A DNA stretch of 7,976 nucleotides from Deferribacter abyssi (GTDB taxonomy: Bacteria; Chrysiogenota; Deferribacteres; Deferribacterales; Deferribacteraceae): positions 1-7,976 of the forward strand of contig NZ_JAQNCS010000031.1 in the NCBI RefSeq assembly GCF_049472655.1. The letters are read 5' to 3'. This document shows, in pieces, positions 1 to 7,675 of this stretch. Numbering within the stretch: position 1 is the first letter of the stretch; each line of letters opens with the position of its first letter. The position numbers and the translations under genes were made by a program. Under the pieces are notes generated by a model that did not search any database, was not told where the DNA came from, and worked only from the letters and a program-made list of their open reading frames with translations.

Positions 1-34
1 TCCTCTGTCTTATTTTTGATAAGATAAATGACAT
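1..34 (-). CDS. Possible 5' end of the next gene, cut by the window edge
   Basis: An ATG at 32-34 opens a frame that stays free of stops to the window edge and encodes MSFILSKIRQR. It is preceded by the purine tract AAAAAGG, with only four bases (AATA) between that tract and the ATG, which is short for a Shine-Dalgarno site. The frame has the same orientation as all other genes here and would follow the EAL-HDOD gene by about 120 bases. Eleven codons are too few to name a family, and an open frame this short could be chance. It is listed because the strand and a plausible ribosome binding site agree. Confidence 0.25.
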   Translation of the reverse strand, partial: MSFILSKIRQR

Positions 35-101
35 TATTCCTTTTTAAAATATTCGTAGGAGTTCTTACTGAAAAAGTGAAAACTAGACTAAACTACAAAC
101 T

Positions 102-122
102 TTATTAATCTATAGATAATAA
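102..122. repeat. AT-rich dyad between the EAL-HDOD gene and the left edge
   Basis: The perfect palindrome ATCTATAGAT (108-117) is flanked by TTATT (102-106) and AATAA (118-122). The whole forms a dyad of about ten paired positions per arm with one unpaired A at 107. It lies just past the 3' end of the EAL-HDOD gene and upstream of the possible gene start at 34. It could be an operator or a weak transcript-end hairpin. The near absence of G and C, and the lack of a T-run straight after it, argue against an efficient terminator. Confidence 0.35.
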
Positions 123-154
123 CCAGTACAATGAAGAATAACTATTAATAAATT

Positions 155-1387
155 TTACATTTCTTTCACAAGAGTATAAAACCACTTATAACTTTTAAGC
201 TTTGCATCTGTAATATGGTCTAAAGTCAAACCTAAACTATTTTCAATTTCAGTTATATCTTCTTCTTTATCACTTTGTTCAACAATTCTTAAAAGTTCAC
301 CCAGAAACCCTTCATAATTTAAAACACTGAGTTTTATCTCATCCGAAACAGAAATATTATTCAACAACTCTTCCTTTGGCATAGAAAACAGAACATCAAT
401 ATTTGAAAGCAATCCAACTAAAAAAGCACTATCACAATCGCTTCTTTTTAAATAATCGCTACACAAAATTTCCATTGTTTTTGCTTTCACAGCTACCATC
501 TGAAAAAGTGGGGAATCAAGCCCAACATCATTTTTGCTAACATAACTTAACATTATTAACCAGTTTAAAAGTTTTTTCATACCTATAAGGCTTATTGCAT
601 GCTGAATAGATCTTACCTGATTCCTTAAATAAAAAGCAGCTGAGTTAATAAACTTCAATAAACTAAAACTTAAATCAGGATACAAATTGAATGTCTCTAC
701 AATCTTTTTTATACTTGAATCTTTGTTAATCAAGTTTATTAATCTAAGAATGCCCATTTTCTGGGGATCAATTTTCTTAGCTTCCAAAGTTTCAGGTTTT
801 TCGAAATAAAATCCTTGGAAATAATCATAATCAAGAAATTTACACAATTCGTATTGTTCTTTATTTTCTACTTTTTCAGCTAGAAGAAAACAGTTTGTCT
901 TTTTTAAATATCTTGTATTTCTAATAATTTCTTCTTCGCCAATATTTAAAAGATCCACTTTAATTATATCAATAAAAGGTTCCACATCTTTAAGAACATT
1001 TATATTAAATTGTTCAAAAGTAAAATCATCCAATGCAAATAGATACCCGTTTAACCTTAGATCTTCTAACCTTTCAAGCAACTCTTTATCAACAACAACA
1101 TCTTCAAGAATTTCAAATATAAAACGTTTTGGTGGTAACAGCTCAATAATTGGCGACATTAAAACCTTTTTGTTAACATTTATAAAACCATATCCATTTC
1201 CAATTAAAACATCCACTCCAAAATGGTCTAACGCATTTACAAGGGTCTCAACAATAGCAATAAAAGGATCGTTTATTTCAGCTCTTGTCGCATCTCCTGA
1301 CTTTCTAAACAACAACTCATACCCAACTAGTCTACTATTTTCGTCCAATATGGGTTGACGACCTATAAACGTTTTATTTAAATTCAT
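155..1387 (-). CDS. EAL-HDOD domain protein (YuxH/CdgJ-type, c-di-GMP related)
   Basis: This 410-residue protein has an N-terminal EAL-type domain (about 5-205) and a C-terminal HDOD domain (about 208-400), the COG3434 arrangement of YuxH and Vibrio CdgJ. The EAL motif is replaced by YELLF, usual for this group. Residues at positions normally important for c-di-GMP hydrolysis are still visible: Glu24, Asn70 (FINVN), Glu92 (FEILED), Asp120-Asp121 (LDDF), Lys143 (IKVD), Glu171 (AEKVE) and Gln191 (QGFYF). Phosphodiesterase activity is therefore possible but unproven. In the HDOD part, the place where an HD hydrolase has its His-Asp pair reads GLLSNID (325-331), so that half is probably a non-enzymatic scaffold. 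There is no signal peptide or membrane segment, so it should be cytoplasmic. It is the last gene of the cluster, 39 bases after the response regulator. The ATG is 11 bases from AGAGG, a long gap, but no better in-frame start is visible. Family members affect motility and biofilm formation. Confidence 0.88.
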   Translation of the reverse strand: MNLNKTFIGRQPILDENSRLVGYELLFRKSGDATRAEINDPFIAIVETLVNALDHFGVDVLIGNGYGFINVNKKVLMSPIIELLPPKRFIFEILEDVVVDKELLERLEDLRLNGYLFALDDFTFEQFNINVLKDVEPFIDIIKVDLLNIGEEEIIRNTRYLKKTNCFLLAEKVENKEQYELCKFLDYDYFQGFYFEKPETLEAKKIDPQKMGILRLINLINKDSSIKKIVETFNLYPDLSFSLLKFINSAAFYLRNQVRSIQHAISLIGMKKLLNWLIMLSYVSKNDVGLDSPLFQMVAVKAKTMEILCSDYLKRSDCDSAFLVGLLSNIDVLFSMPKEELLNNISVSDEIKLSVLNYEGFLGELLRIVEQSDKEEDITEIENSLGLTLDHITDAKLKSYKWFYTLVKEM

Positions 1388-1426
1388 ATAATAATCAACC
1401 TCTATACGAGAATTTTAAAATCAATC

Positions 1427-2860
1427 CTAATTACTTTTTTCAAGGTATTTATCTACATCTATTCCTTGTGAACGATATTCATTCAATTTATTTCTCAGAG
1501 TTCTAACAGTTATTCCAAGTATTTCTGCGGCTTTTGTTCTATTCCCTCCAACATCTTTTAACGTGTTTAAAATCAGTTCCTTTTCCACTTCTGCAATACT
1601 TCTACCTTTCAGTTCAAAAGAGTTTTCTCTATTATTTTTTACATTATCAACATTATCTTCTTCTATAGTTTCATCACCATAGTTTTTACTAATATCAAAA
1701 TCATTGCTAAAAACAAGACCATGTAAAAACAAATCTCTTGGCACTATCTTTTCATCTTTACTTAAAATTACAGCACGCTCAATAGTATGCTCTAACTCTC
1801 TCACATTACCAGGCCAATCATAATCTAAAAGAACTCTCTTCGCATCATCACTTAAAGCCTTCAATTTTTTCCCATTTATTTTTGAATACTTTTCTAAAAA
1901 AAACTCTGCAAGATAAAGTATATCTTCTTTCCTATCCCTAAGTGGGGGTACATGAATATTTATAACATTTAACCTATAATATAAATCCTCTCGAAAATTC
2001 CCATTATTCACTTCTTCTTTCAAGTCCCTATTAGTAGTAGCAATAATTCTTACATCTACCGAAACTGGCTTTATGCCACCAAGCCTTTCAATCTCCTTTT
2101 CTTGTAAAACTCTTAACAATTTTGCTTGTAAATGTAATGGTACTTCCCCAATTTCATCAAGAAGAATAGTTCCTCCATCTGCAAGCTCAAATTTTCCAGG
2201 CTTTCTCTTCTCTGCACCTGTAAAAGCCCCTTTTTCATATCCAAAAAATTCACTTTCCACTAAATTTTCAGGTACAGCAGCACAGTTAATAGCTACAAAG
2301 GGATTATTTTTCCGCCTACTATTTTCATGAATAAATCTAGCAAGGACTTCCTTACCAGTACCTGACTCTCCAGTAATTAACACTGTCGCTTCACTGCTTG
2401 CTACATCCATTGCAATAGAAAAAATTTCAGCCATATATTTACTTTTATAAATAACTTTTCGTTTATCATTATTTCTTAAAATCTTATGTTTCCCAAGGTT
2501 TAACCCTCTTGAGATAAGTTCTTCAACAACTTCTGGAGGAAAAGGTTTCACAATATAATCAAACGCGCCCATTTTCAAAGCTTCAACAGCAGTTTCTACT
2601 GTTGCATAAGCTGTAATAAAACAAACTGGTACATCTAAACCAGCATTTTTTAACATTTTGAAAAATGATAAACCATCAATTTTAGGCATCTTTAAATCTG
2701 AAATTATAAAATCATATCTTTTTTTCATAGCTTTATCAAAACCATCAGCTGCATCTACAGCAGTATCTACATTAATCCCCATGCGCTTGATCGTTACTTC
2801 TAAACCTTTTCTCATATTTTCATCGTCATCAACCACTAACACATGTTTTTTATCAAACAT
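1427..2860 (-). CDS. Sigma-54-dependent response regulator, NtrC/FlrC (FleR)-like
   Basis: This 477-residue protein has the three standard parts. The receiver domain (5-120) has acidic residues Asp11-Asp13, phospho-acceptor Asp55 (ISDLKMP), Thr83 and Lys105. The AAA+ sigma-54 activator domain (about 136-375) has Walker A GESGTGKE (164-171), the sigma-54-contacting loop GAFTGA (211-216), Walker B TILLDEIGE (231-239) and WPGNVREL (349-356). The C-terminal Fis-type helix-turn-helix (about 424-463) contains GGNRTKAAEILGITVRTLR. An acidic, Asn-rich linker lies at about 385-418. When phosphorylated it should oligomerise and drive open-complex formation at sigma-54 promoters. The C-terminal NRTKAAEILGITVRTLRNKL stretch resembles flagellar regulators FlrC and FleR more than NtrC, which suggests control of flagellar genes; this is by eye only. 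The gene overlaps the kinase gene by 8 bases (ATGTTTGA), a sign of coupled translation, and its partner is that kinase. AGAGGGG lies just before the ATG. Confidence 0.95.
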   Translation of the reverse strand: MFDKKHVLVVDDDENMRKGLEVTIKRMGINVDTAVDAADGFDKAMKKRYDFIISDLKMPKIDGLSFFKMLKNAGLDVPVCFITAYATVETAVEALKMGAFDYIVKPFPPEVVEELISRGLNLGKHKILRNNDKRKVIYKSKYMAEIFSIAMDVASSEATVLITGESGTGKEVLARFIHENSRRKNNPFVAINCAAVPENLVESEFFGYEKGAFTGAEKRKPGKFELADGGTILLDEIGEVPLHLQAKLLRVLQEKEIERLGGIKPVSVDVRIIATTNRDLKEEVNNGNFREDLYYRLNVINIHVPPLRDRKEDILYLAEFFLEKYSKINGKKLKALSDDAKRVLLDYDWPGNVRELEHTIERAVILSKDEKIVPRDLFLHGLVFSNDFDISKNYGDETIEEDNVDNVKNNRENSFELKGRSIAEVEKELILNTLKDVGGNRTKAAEILGITVRTLRNKLNEYRSQGIDVDKYLEKSN

Positions 2861-3977
2861 TTTCCCCTCTTTTTAACTTAATTAATATTTTAGTATAGCT
2901 TTTACCATCACTTTCAACAAAAATATTTCCTCCATGAGCCTTTATAATTTTATAAACAATGGATAATCCAAGCCCTGTCCCTTTCGTCTTTGTAGTATGA
3001 AAAGGAATAAATATCTTATCCAAAAATCCTTGATCGATACCACAACCGTTATCTTCAACCACAACAATGTCAAACCCTTTATCACAAAAATTATATAATT
3101 CAATTTTACCATTCTCACCTACAGCATCAATGGCATTATGAATAAGATTCATAAAAACCTGTTTCATTAGCTCTTTATCACAATAGATTATACTATCTTC
3201 GTTTATCCTATTAATAAATTTTATTTTTTTATCTAACATAAGATGTCTTAAGTAGAGTACAACATCATCCAGAATATCAGCAAGATAATGTTTTTCCATT
3301 TTCACAATGACATCTTTAGAAAATAATAATATATTCGATATAGTAGAATTAATACTTTTTACACCTTTTAAAATTGAATCAGCCAATGATTGTTTTTCTA
3401 GATCATTTTTCAAATCCCTAGAAAGTAATGAAGCAAACAGCTCTATACTGCCCAAAGGGTTTCTTATTTCATGAGCAATATTGGCTGCCATAACTCCCAT
3501 TGTTTTTAAATGCTCATCTCTTCTATGCTCTTTCTCCATCTCTTTAAAATTCGTAACATCATCTATGGAAAATGTCCATCCATCTAAACCGTTATGGTTA
3601 AATTTTCCTACACTAATTCTGAACACTTTCCTTCCAAAATCTTTTTCAAAAATTCCTTCAAACATATTCTTTTTCAAAAATTCTAAAAATTTATCTCCAT
3701 AAAAATCATATAACTCATCAAACTTCTTATTTGATATTATAATTTCTCCTTTATTATCCAATGCAACAATAGCACTATTTGCACTCATCAACACTGATGA
3801 CAATAATGATGATACTTCCTCAAGCTGTTTATTTTTCTCCTCAATCTCTTTTCTTAATTTCTCAGTTTCATCTTTAAGTGCAGCATAACTATTTTGAAGC
3901 TTTTCTGTAGCTACATTAAAAGCATGAAATGCTTCACTTAATAACTCTATTTCGCTTCTTTTACTCTCTTTAGCCAA
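2853..3977 (-). CDS. Soluble PAS-domain sensor histidine kinase
   Basis: This 374-residue kinase should autophosphorylate and pass phosphate to Asp55 of the next gene's product. A coiled-coil-like N terminus (about 10-60) leads into a PAS-like sensor (about 60-145). The HisKA helix carries the H-box IAHEIRNP with phospho-acceptor His169. The ATPase domain has an N-box around Asn277 and Asn281 (MNLIHNAIDA), G1 DNGCGI (309-314), an F-box PFHTTK (325-330) and G2 GTGLGL (333-338). No hydrophobic segment long enough to cross the membrane is visible, so it senses an internal signal or a protein partner, as the flagellar kinases FlrB and FleS do. The start is TTG at 3975-3977, chosen because AAGGAG stands five bases before it. 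Translation therefore begins inside the TPR gene, with a 31-base overlap in another frame. The 3' end overlaps the regulator gene by 8 bases. Confidence 0.95.
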   Translation of the reverse strand: MAKESKRSEIELLSEAFHAFNVATEKLQNSYAALKDETEKLRKEIEEKNKQLEEVSSLLSSVLMSANSAIVALDNKGEIIISNKKFDELYDFYGDKFLEFLKKNMFEGIFEKDFGRKVFRISVGKFNHNGLDGWTFSIDDVTNFKEMEKEHRRDEHLKTMGVMAANIAHEIRNPLGSIELFASLLSRDLKNDLEKQSLADSILKGVKSINSTISNILLFSKDVIVKMEKHYLADILDDVVLYLRHLMLDKKIKFINRINEDSIIYCDKELMKQVFMNLIHNAIDAVGENGKIELYNFCDKGFDIVVVEDNGCGIDQGFLDKIFIPFHTTKTKGTGLGLSIVYKIIKAHGGNIFVESDGKSYTKILIKLKRGENV

Positions 3978-6556
3978 TTTAACTCCTTCAATTCTTTTTT
4001 CGCTAACTTACTATAGAAACTATTAGGATAATTTTGTATAAGCTTATTGTAAAATATTTTAGCCTTTTCATCGCCCATTTTCAGATACGATTTTCCAAGA
4101 AAATAATATACTTTATCCATTCTACTATACTTACTATTTTTTAAAATGAATTCTTCAAAAAGCTTAGCAGCTAAATTATAGTCACCTGCTTCAAAAGCAA
4201 TCATCCCTCTATCCAATATTATTTCTTTGAACTCATCTATTAAGTTTAACTTCTTGATGTCTTCATATAGTTTTTTGATTTCAGTAATTTTCCTTTCTTT
4301 CTCAAAGGTGTTTACAAGTTCATACATCAACCTATATTTTAATACAGGATTTTTTCTATACAGTTTTAAAATGTTATAAGCATCATCTTGCTTTGAAAAT
4401 TTAAGCTCATCAAAAATTATTTTTAAATCTTTGTCGCTCAATTCATTTACGTTCTCCACCGTAATCTTTTCACCAAAAAGTATCCCAAGCATATTAACTA
4501 TAGAAAAATTATAATTTTTAATCGTATTATATAAGTGTTTTGCTTTTTCAAAATCACCAAGCTTAAAATAACAAAATGATAGATACCCTTTTATAATTGC
4601 TAAATTACTTTCATTTTTTAGTAGCTTAATCCAATTGTTATTTTTATTATAAAATGTAATTCCACTAGCATAATTACCTTTTTGAATATAATTAATTATT
4701 TTACCAATAAAATAATCAGTTAGAATTGAGAGAAATTCATCTTCATATTTTCCATTAGGAAAATATACTAAATATTCCTTGCTTAATATTGCAGCTTTAT
4801 CATTATTATGTTGTTTTATTAGCTTCTTTATATAATAATAATATGAACTTTCAAGCAAAACATCCCAATTCTTTCTAAAGTATATTTTTTTGTGATTTAC
4901 CATATAGTTTTGTATTTCTTTCATAACTTTTTCATACTCACCATTTTCATACAACCTTCTTGTTTTAATAAGATAAATACTCTCAGCTAATTTTTCAGCT
5001 TCAGCCAAATATTTAGTTTCTGGAAACTCTGTAATTAGTTTATTTATATAATCTATACTTTGCTGATATTTACCTTCTTTTAAAAATTTTTTAGCAAAAT
5101 TTAGAAATATCTGCTGTTTTATATCATACACATTATTAAGCTCTGGAGTATCAAAAAATTTTGACTCAAACTCACTTATTTTTTCTAAAGCTTCATTAAA
5201 TCTCTTTTCTCTAAAATACGACTGAACTATAAGCCTAGTAGCCTTTGCAGTAAGATTTACATCAATGGAAGAATTTAAAACATCTATCAAGAAATCTATC
5301 CAATACTCAGTGGCATTTTCGCCTAAGTATTTTTCAACATAATGTACTGCTGCTTTCTGCCCACCAATACGTTTAGAATACTTTTTTTTACACTCCAAGA
5401 GTAAACTGTTTGCAAGGTTTTCTTTCCCAAGCTTTTCCAGTAAAAGTGCTGAATTATACATAGCTATATCTGCAAACTTACTATCTGGATAAATATTATA
5501 AACCTTTGCATATATCGATAATGCGTATTCTTCATCACCTTTTATCTCAAATGTTTTAGCTATTGCATATAAAGTATCAGCACCAAGTTTTATCAAATCA
5601 TCTTTGCTGTTTATTACTTTTAAAAAATACTCCCTAGCTAATTCATAGTCTTTTAACATGGCATAAAACTTACCAATTCTTGCTAACACCTTAATAGAAT
5701 TATCTTTAAACTTATCAGAATATTCCTTTAATGTATTAATAGCTTTATCATACTGTCCAATATGTTCATAAATAGATACAATTCTCATATAACTTTTTTT
5801 AGCAAACAATGTCTCGGGATATGTCACTATTATAGCCTTATAATCAAAAATTGCTTCAAAATACATACCAGCTTTTTCTTTACTGAGTGCTGAATAGTAA
5901 AGTGCATCTGAAGCCCTATAATTATCAGGAAATTTAGATGCAAAATCTGATAGGTAATCAGCAGCTCTAAGGTAGTTTTTAGGATCTTCATCCCCTAATT
6001 TGTAATAAAGCATTCCCAGCTTATAATAAGCTTCTTGAGCATAAAAATCGTTTTCATGCTTTGCAATTAAATCAAGAAGTTTATTTATGGCACTATTGTA
6101 TAAACCATTATCAATTTCAGATTCTACTTCAGCTAATATTTTTTCAGCTGCATCATTTTTTATTTTTTTACTTTTTGTTTTTAAAATAGGTTTTTCAATC
6201 GGAGATTTCAAATTAAGATCGGATATCTTCTTCTTTGGTGTGATAAAAAGATAAATATCTTTACCATCTTTTTTTAAAAAATAATCTGCATCTGTTTTTA
6301 AAGCAATAATAATTTTATTGTCTGCTCCTTTAATATCCTTTAATAGCTTAGTTTTTGGTTCTTGTATCATTTTAAAAGCAATATTTTTATTTAAAAGTAA
6401 AATTATTTTATTATCATTTTTCTTAATAGATTCAAAATATTCACTTAATAGTGCAAATCTAATTACAACAGAATATTCAGTTTTATTAATATAAACACCC
6501 AATGTATGTCCAAGTGATGCATATATAATTAAAATAAACAGTACACGTTTAATCAT
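3947..6556 (-). CDS. Exported TPR-repeat protein, large, function unknown
   Basis: This 869-residue protein starts with a likely signal peptide (MIKR, then a hydrophobic stretch to about residue 20), so it should act in the periplasm or be anchored in the envelope. Residues about 20-110 look beta-rich, alternating hydrophobic strands with Lys/Asp turns, and are reminiscent of small AMIN-like domains, but I cannot assign them. A Lys-rich linker (about 110-135) follows. From about 136 to the C terminus there are tandem tetratricopeptide helices. Recurrent signatures are pairs such as ALYYSALSKEKAGMYFEAI with YP or FP at helix ends (FPDN 209-212, YPET 246-249, YPDS 356-359, and YPNS near the C terminus), in the style of YbgF/BamD-type TPRs. 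Such proteins are scaffolds for protein complexes. It heads the kinase, regulator and EAL-HDOD cluster, suggesting involvement in motility or envelope sensing. There is no Shine-Dalgarno before the ATG. The gene is very rich in A and T, with many Lys and Asn codons. Confidence 0.82.
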   Translation of the reverse strand: MIKRVLFILIIYASLGHTLGVYINKTEYSVVIRFALLSEYFESIKKNDNKIILLLNKNIAFKMIQEPKTKLLKDIKGADNKIIIALKTDADYFLKKDGKDIYLFITPKKKISDLNLKSPIEKPILKTKSKKIKNDAAEKILAEVESEIDNGLYNSAINKLLDLIAKHENDFYAQEAYYKLGMLYYKLGDEDPKNYLRAADYLSDFASKFPDNYRASDALYYSALSKEKAGMYFEAIFDYKAIIVTYPETLFAKKSYMRIVSIYEHIGQYDKAINTLKEYSDKFKDNSIKVLARIGKFYAMLKDYELAREYFLKVINSKDDLIKLGADTLYAIAKTFEIKGDEEYALSIYAKVYNIYPDSKFADIAMYNSALLLEKLGKENLANSLLLECKKKYSKRIGGQKAAVHYVEKYLGENATEYWIDFLIDVLNSSIDVNLTAKATRLIVQSYFREKRFNEALEKISEFESKFFDTPELNNVYDIKQQIFLNFAKKFLKEGKYQQSIDYINKLITEFPETKYLAEAEKLAESIYLIKTRRLYENGEYEKVMKEIQNYMVNHKKIYFRKNWDVLLESSYYYYIKKLIKQHNNDKAAILSKEYLVYFPNGKYEDEFLSILTDYFIGKIINYIQKGNYASGITFYNKNNNWIKLLKNESNLAIIKGYLSFCYFKLGDFEKAKHLYNTIKNYNFSIVNMLGILFGEKITVENVNELSDKDLKIIFDELKFSKQDDAYNILKLYRKNPVLKYRLMYELVNTFEKERKITEIKKLYEDIKKLNLIDEFKEIILDRGMIAFEAGDYNLAAKLFEEFILKNSKYSRMDKVYYFLGKSYLKMGDEKAKIFYNKLIQNYPNSFYSKLAKKELKELNWLKRVKEAK
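3978..3989 (-). promoter_or_regulatory. Strong Shine-Dalgarno fixing the TTG start of the kinase gene
   Basis: Reading the minus strand, GAAGGAGTTAAA is followed at once by TTG. AAGGAG is a near-ideal ribosome binding site, and the five-base spacer to TTG supports this non-ATG start. The site lies inside the coding end of the TPR gene, so ribosomes finishing that gene pass over it. Confidence 0.75.
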
Positions 6557-6562
6557 AATTTA

Positions 6563-6591
6563 ATTTTAAAATGATAAAAAAGTTTTTACAA
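6563..6591 (-). promoter_or_regulatory. Sigma-70-type promoter for the TPR/two-component operon
   Basis: On the minus strand a -35 box TTGTAA (6586-6591, four of six consensus positions) is followed by a 17-base spacer and a -10 box TAAAAT (6563-6568, five of six). Six bases separate the -10 box from the ATG at 6556. A normal start, seven bases past the -10 box, would fall on the A of that ATG. This fits the absence of a ribosome binding site there and points to a leaderless transcript. In such AT-rich DNA a chance match is possible, but the spacing is exact. Confidence 0.5.
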
Positions 6592-6599
6592 GAAAAATT

Positions 6600-6628
6600 T
6601 AGAGAAGAAAGAGGGGAACTTAAGCCCC
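6600..6628 (-). terminator. Weak terminator-like hairpin after aroF
   Basis: Just past the aroF stop the minus strand has GGGG, an eight-base loop (CTTAAGTT), then CCCC, followed by the pyrimidine tract TCTTTCTTCTC. Four G-C pairs and an interrupted T-tract make this at best a partial terminator. Some readthrough from aroF into the TPR operon is possible. Confidence 0.3.
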
Positions 6629-6635
6629 AACAATT

Positions 6636-7655
6636 TTAATACATATATCTACCAACAGCTAAAGCCACACTTTTCAATTCCCCCATCAACCTCAGAAAAA
6701 TGTCAGGCTTTAAAGATTGCGCACCATCACTTAATGCGTTTTCAGGATCAGGATGAACTTCTATTATCAAGCCATCAGCTCCAACTGCAATAGCAGCCTT
6801 AGACAAAGCAGGAACATAATGCCAATGCCCAGACGCATGCGAAGGATCAATTATGATTGGTAAGTGAGATTTCTCTTTAACCACTGGGACACAACTAATA
6901 TCAAGAGTATTTCTTGTTGCTGTTTCAAACGTTCTTATTCCTCTTTCACAAAGAACAACATTTTTGTTCCCCTCAGATAACACATATTCAGCTGACATTA
7001 AAAACTCTTCAATTGTAGTGGCCATTCCTCTTTTTAAAAGAACAGGTTTATCAGTTTGTCCTAAAAGTTTTAATAACGCAAAATTTTGTATATTTCTCGC
7101 ACCAACCTGAAACATATCAGTATATTTATATACTACGTCGACATCTCTAGGATTAACTACCTCAGTTACAATTGGTAATCCAGTTATTTCTCGCGCCTTT
7201 GCCATATATTTTAAGCCAGTCTCTCCCAACCCTTGAAAGGAATATGGACTTGTTCTTGGTTTAAAAGCTCCTCCTCGAAGAATCTTTGCTCCAGCAGCTT
7301 TCACATACTCTGCAGTTTTAATTATTTGTTCTTCACTCTCAACTGAACATGGACCTGCAATTACCACAATTTCCTCTCCACCAATTTCTACACCTTTTAC
7401 TTTAACAATGGTTGTTTCCTGTTTTACCTCTTTGCTTGCAAGCTTATACGGCTTTGTAATAGGTACAACCCTATCAACTCCTGGTAAATCCTCCACAATT
7501 CCTATTTCGTCCCTTTTACCACCAATCCCTACCAAACCAATCACATTTCTCTCTTTACCATAAATCACATGTGGAGTAAAACCAAGCTCTTCAGCTTTTT
7601 TACAAACATCATCAAGCTGTTCTCGTGTTGCCCCAATCTTCATAACTACAATCAT
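6636..7655 (-). CDS. aroF: 3-deoxy-7-phosphoheptulonate (DAHP) synthase, type I-beta
   Basis: This enzyme joins phosphoenolpyruvate and erythrose 4-phosphate in the first step of the shikimate pathway, in the cytoplasm. The 339-residue length matches the Thermotoga maritima type. Residues 1-70 form the ferredoxin-like (ACT-like) regulatory domain that in the Thermotoga enzyme binds Tyr and Phe. The (beta/alpha)8 catalytic barrel follows. Visible motifs are GPCSVES (101-107), RGGAFKPRTSPYSFQG (127-142), GARNIQN (185-191), LLKRG (206-210) and DPSHASGH (270-277). The metal ligands expected for the family are all present: Cys103, His273, Glu299 and Asp310. The ATG at 7653-7655 is chosen because GGAGG lies five bases before it and because family members begin MIVVMK; a TTG four codons upstream would overlap that site. 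The gene is preceded by an aromatic-amino-acid attenuator, so it should be controlled in both transcription and activity. Confidence 0.97.
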   Translation of the reverse strand: MIVVMKIGATREQLDDVCKKAEELGFTPHVIYGKERNVIGLVGIGGKRDEIGIVEDLPGVDRVVPITKPYKLASKEVKQETTIVKVKGVEIGGEEIVVIAGPCSVESEEQIIKTAEYVKAAGAKILRGGAFKPRTSPYSFQGLGETGLKYMAKAREITGLPIVTEVVNPRDVDVVYKYTDMFQVGARNIQNFALLKLLGQTDKPVLLKRGMATTIEEFLMSAEYVLSEGNKNVVLCERGIRTFETATRNTLDISCVPVVKEKSHLPIIIDPSHASGHWHYVPALSKAAIAVGADGLIIEVHPDPENALSDGAQSLKPDIFLRLMGELKSVALAVGRYMY

Positions 7656-7660
7656 AACAA

Positions 7661-7665
7661 CCTCC
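7661..7665 (-). promoter_or_regulatory. aroF ribosome binding site (GGAGG)
   Basis: GGAGG, five bases before ATG 7655, is a near-perfect Shine-Dalgarno sequence. It rules out the slightly longer reading from the TTG at 7667, which overlaps it. It lies beyond the attenuator's U-tract, so it is transcribed only when termination is avoided. Confidence 0.85.
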
Positions 7666-7675
7666 AAAATTTTCT

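Noticed and set aside
1170..3702. Plus-strand open frames of 62-85 codons inside the EAL-HDOD, regulator and kinase genes
   Set aside because: They lie opposite well-supported genes with clear conserved domains and show no recognisable protein features.
6557..6635. Sigma-54 (-24/-12) promoter that could make the operon self-regulating
   Set aside because: No TGGC-N-TTGC type pair is visible in any intergenic part of the window; the sigma-70-like boxes fit better.
7655..7667. TTG at 7665-7667 as the aroF start (343 residues)
   Set aside because: That codon overlaps the GGAGG ribosome binding site. ATG 7655 has ideal spacing and gives the family-typical MIVVMK start.
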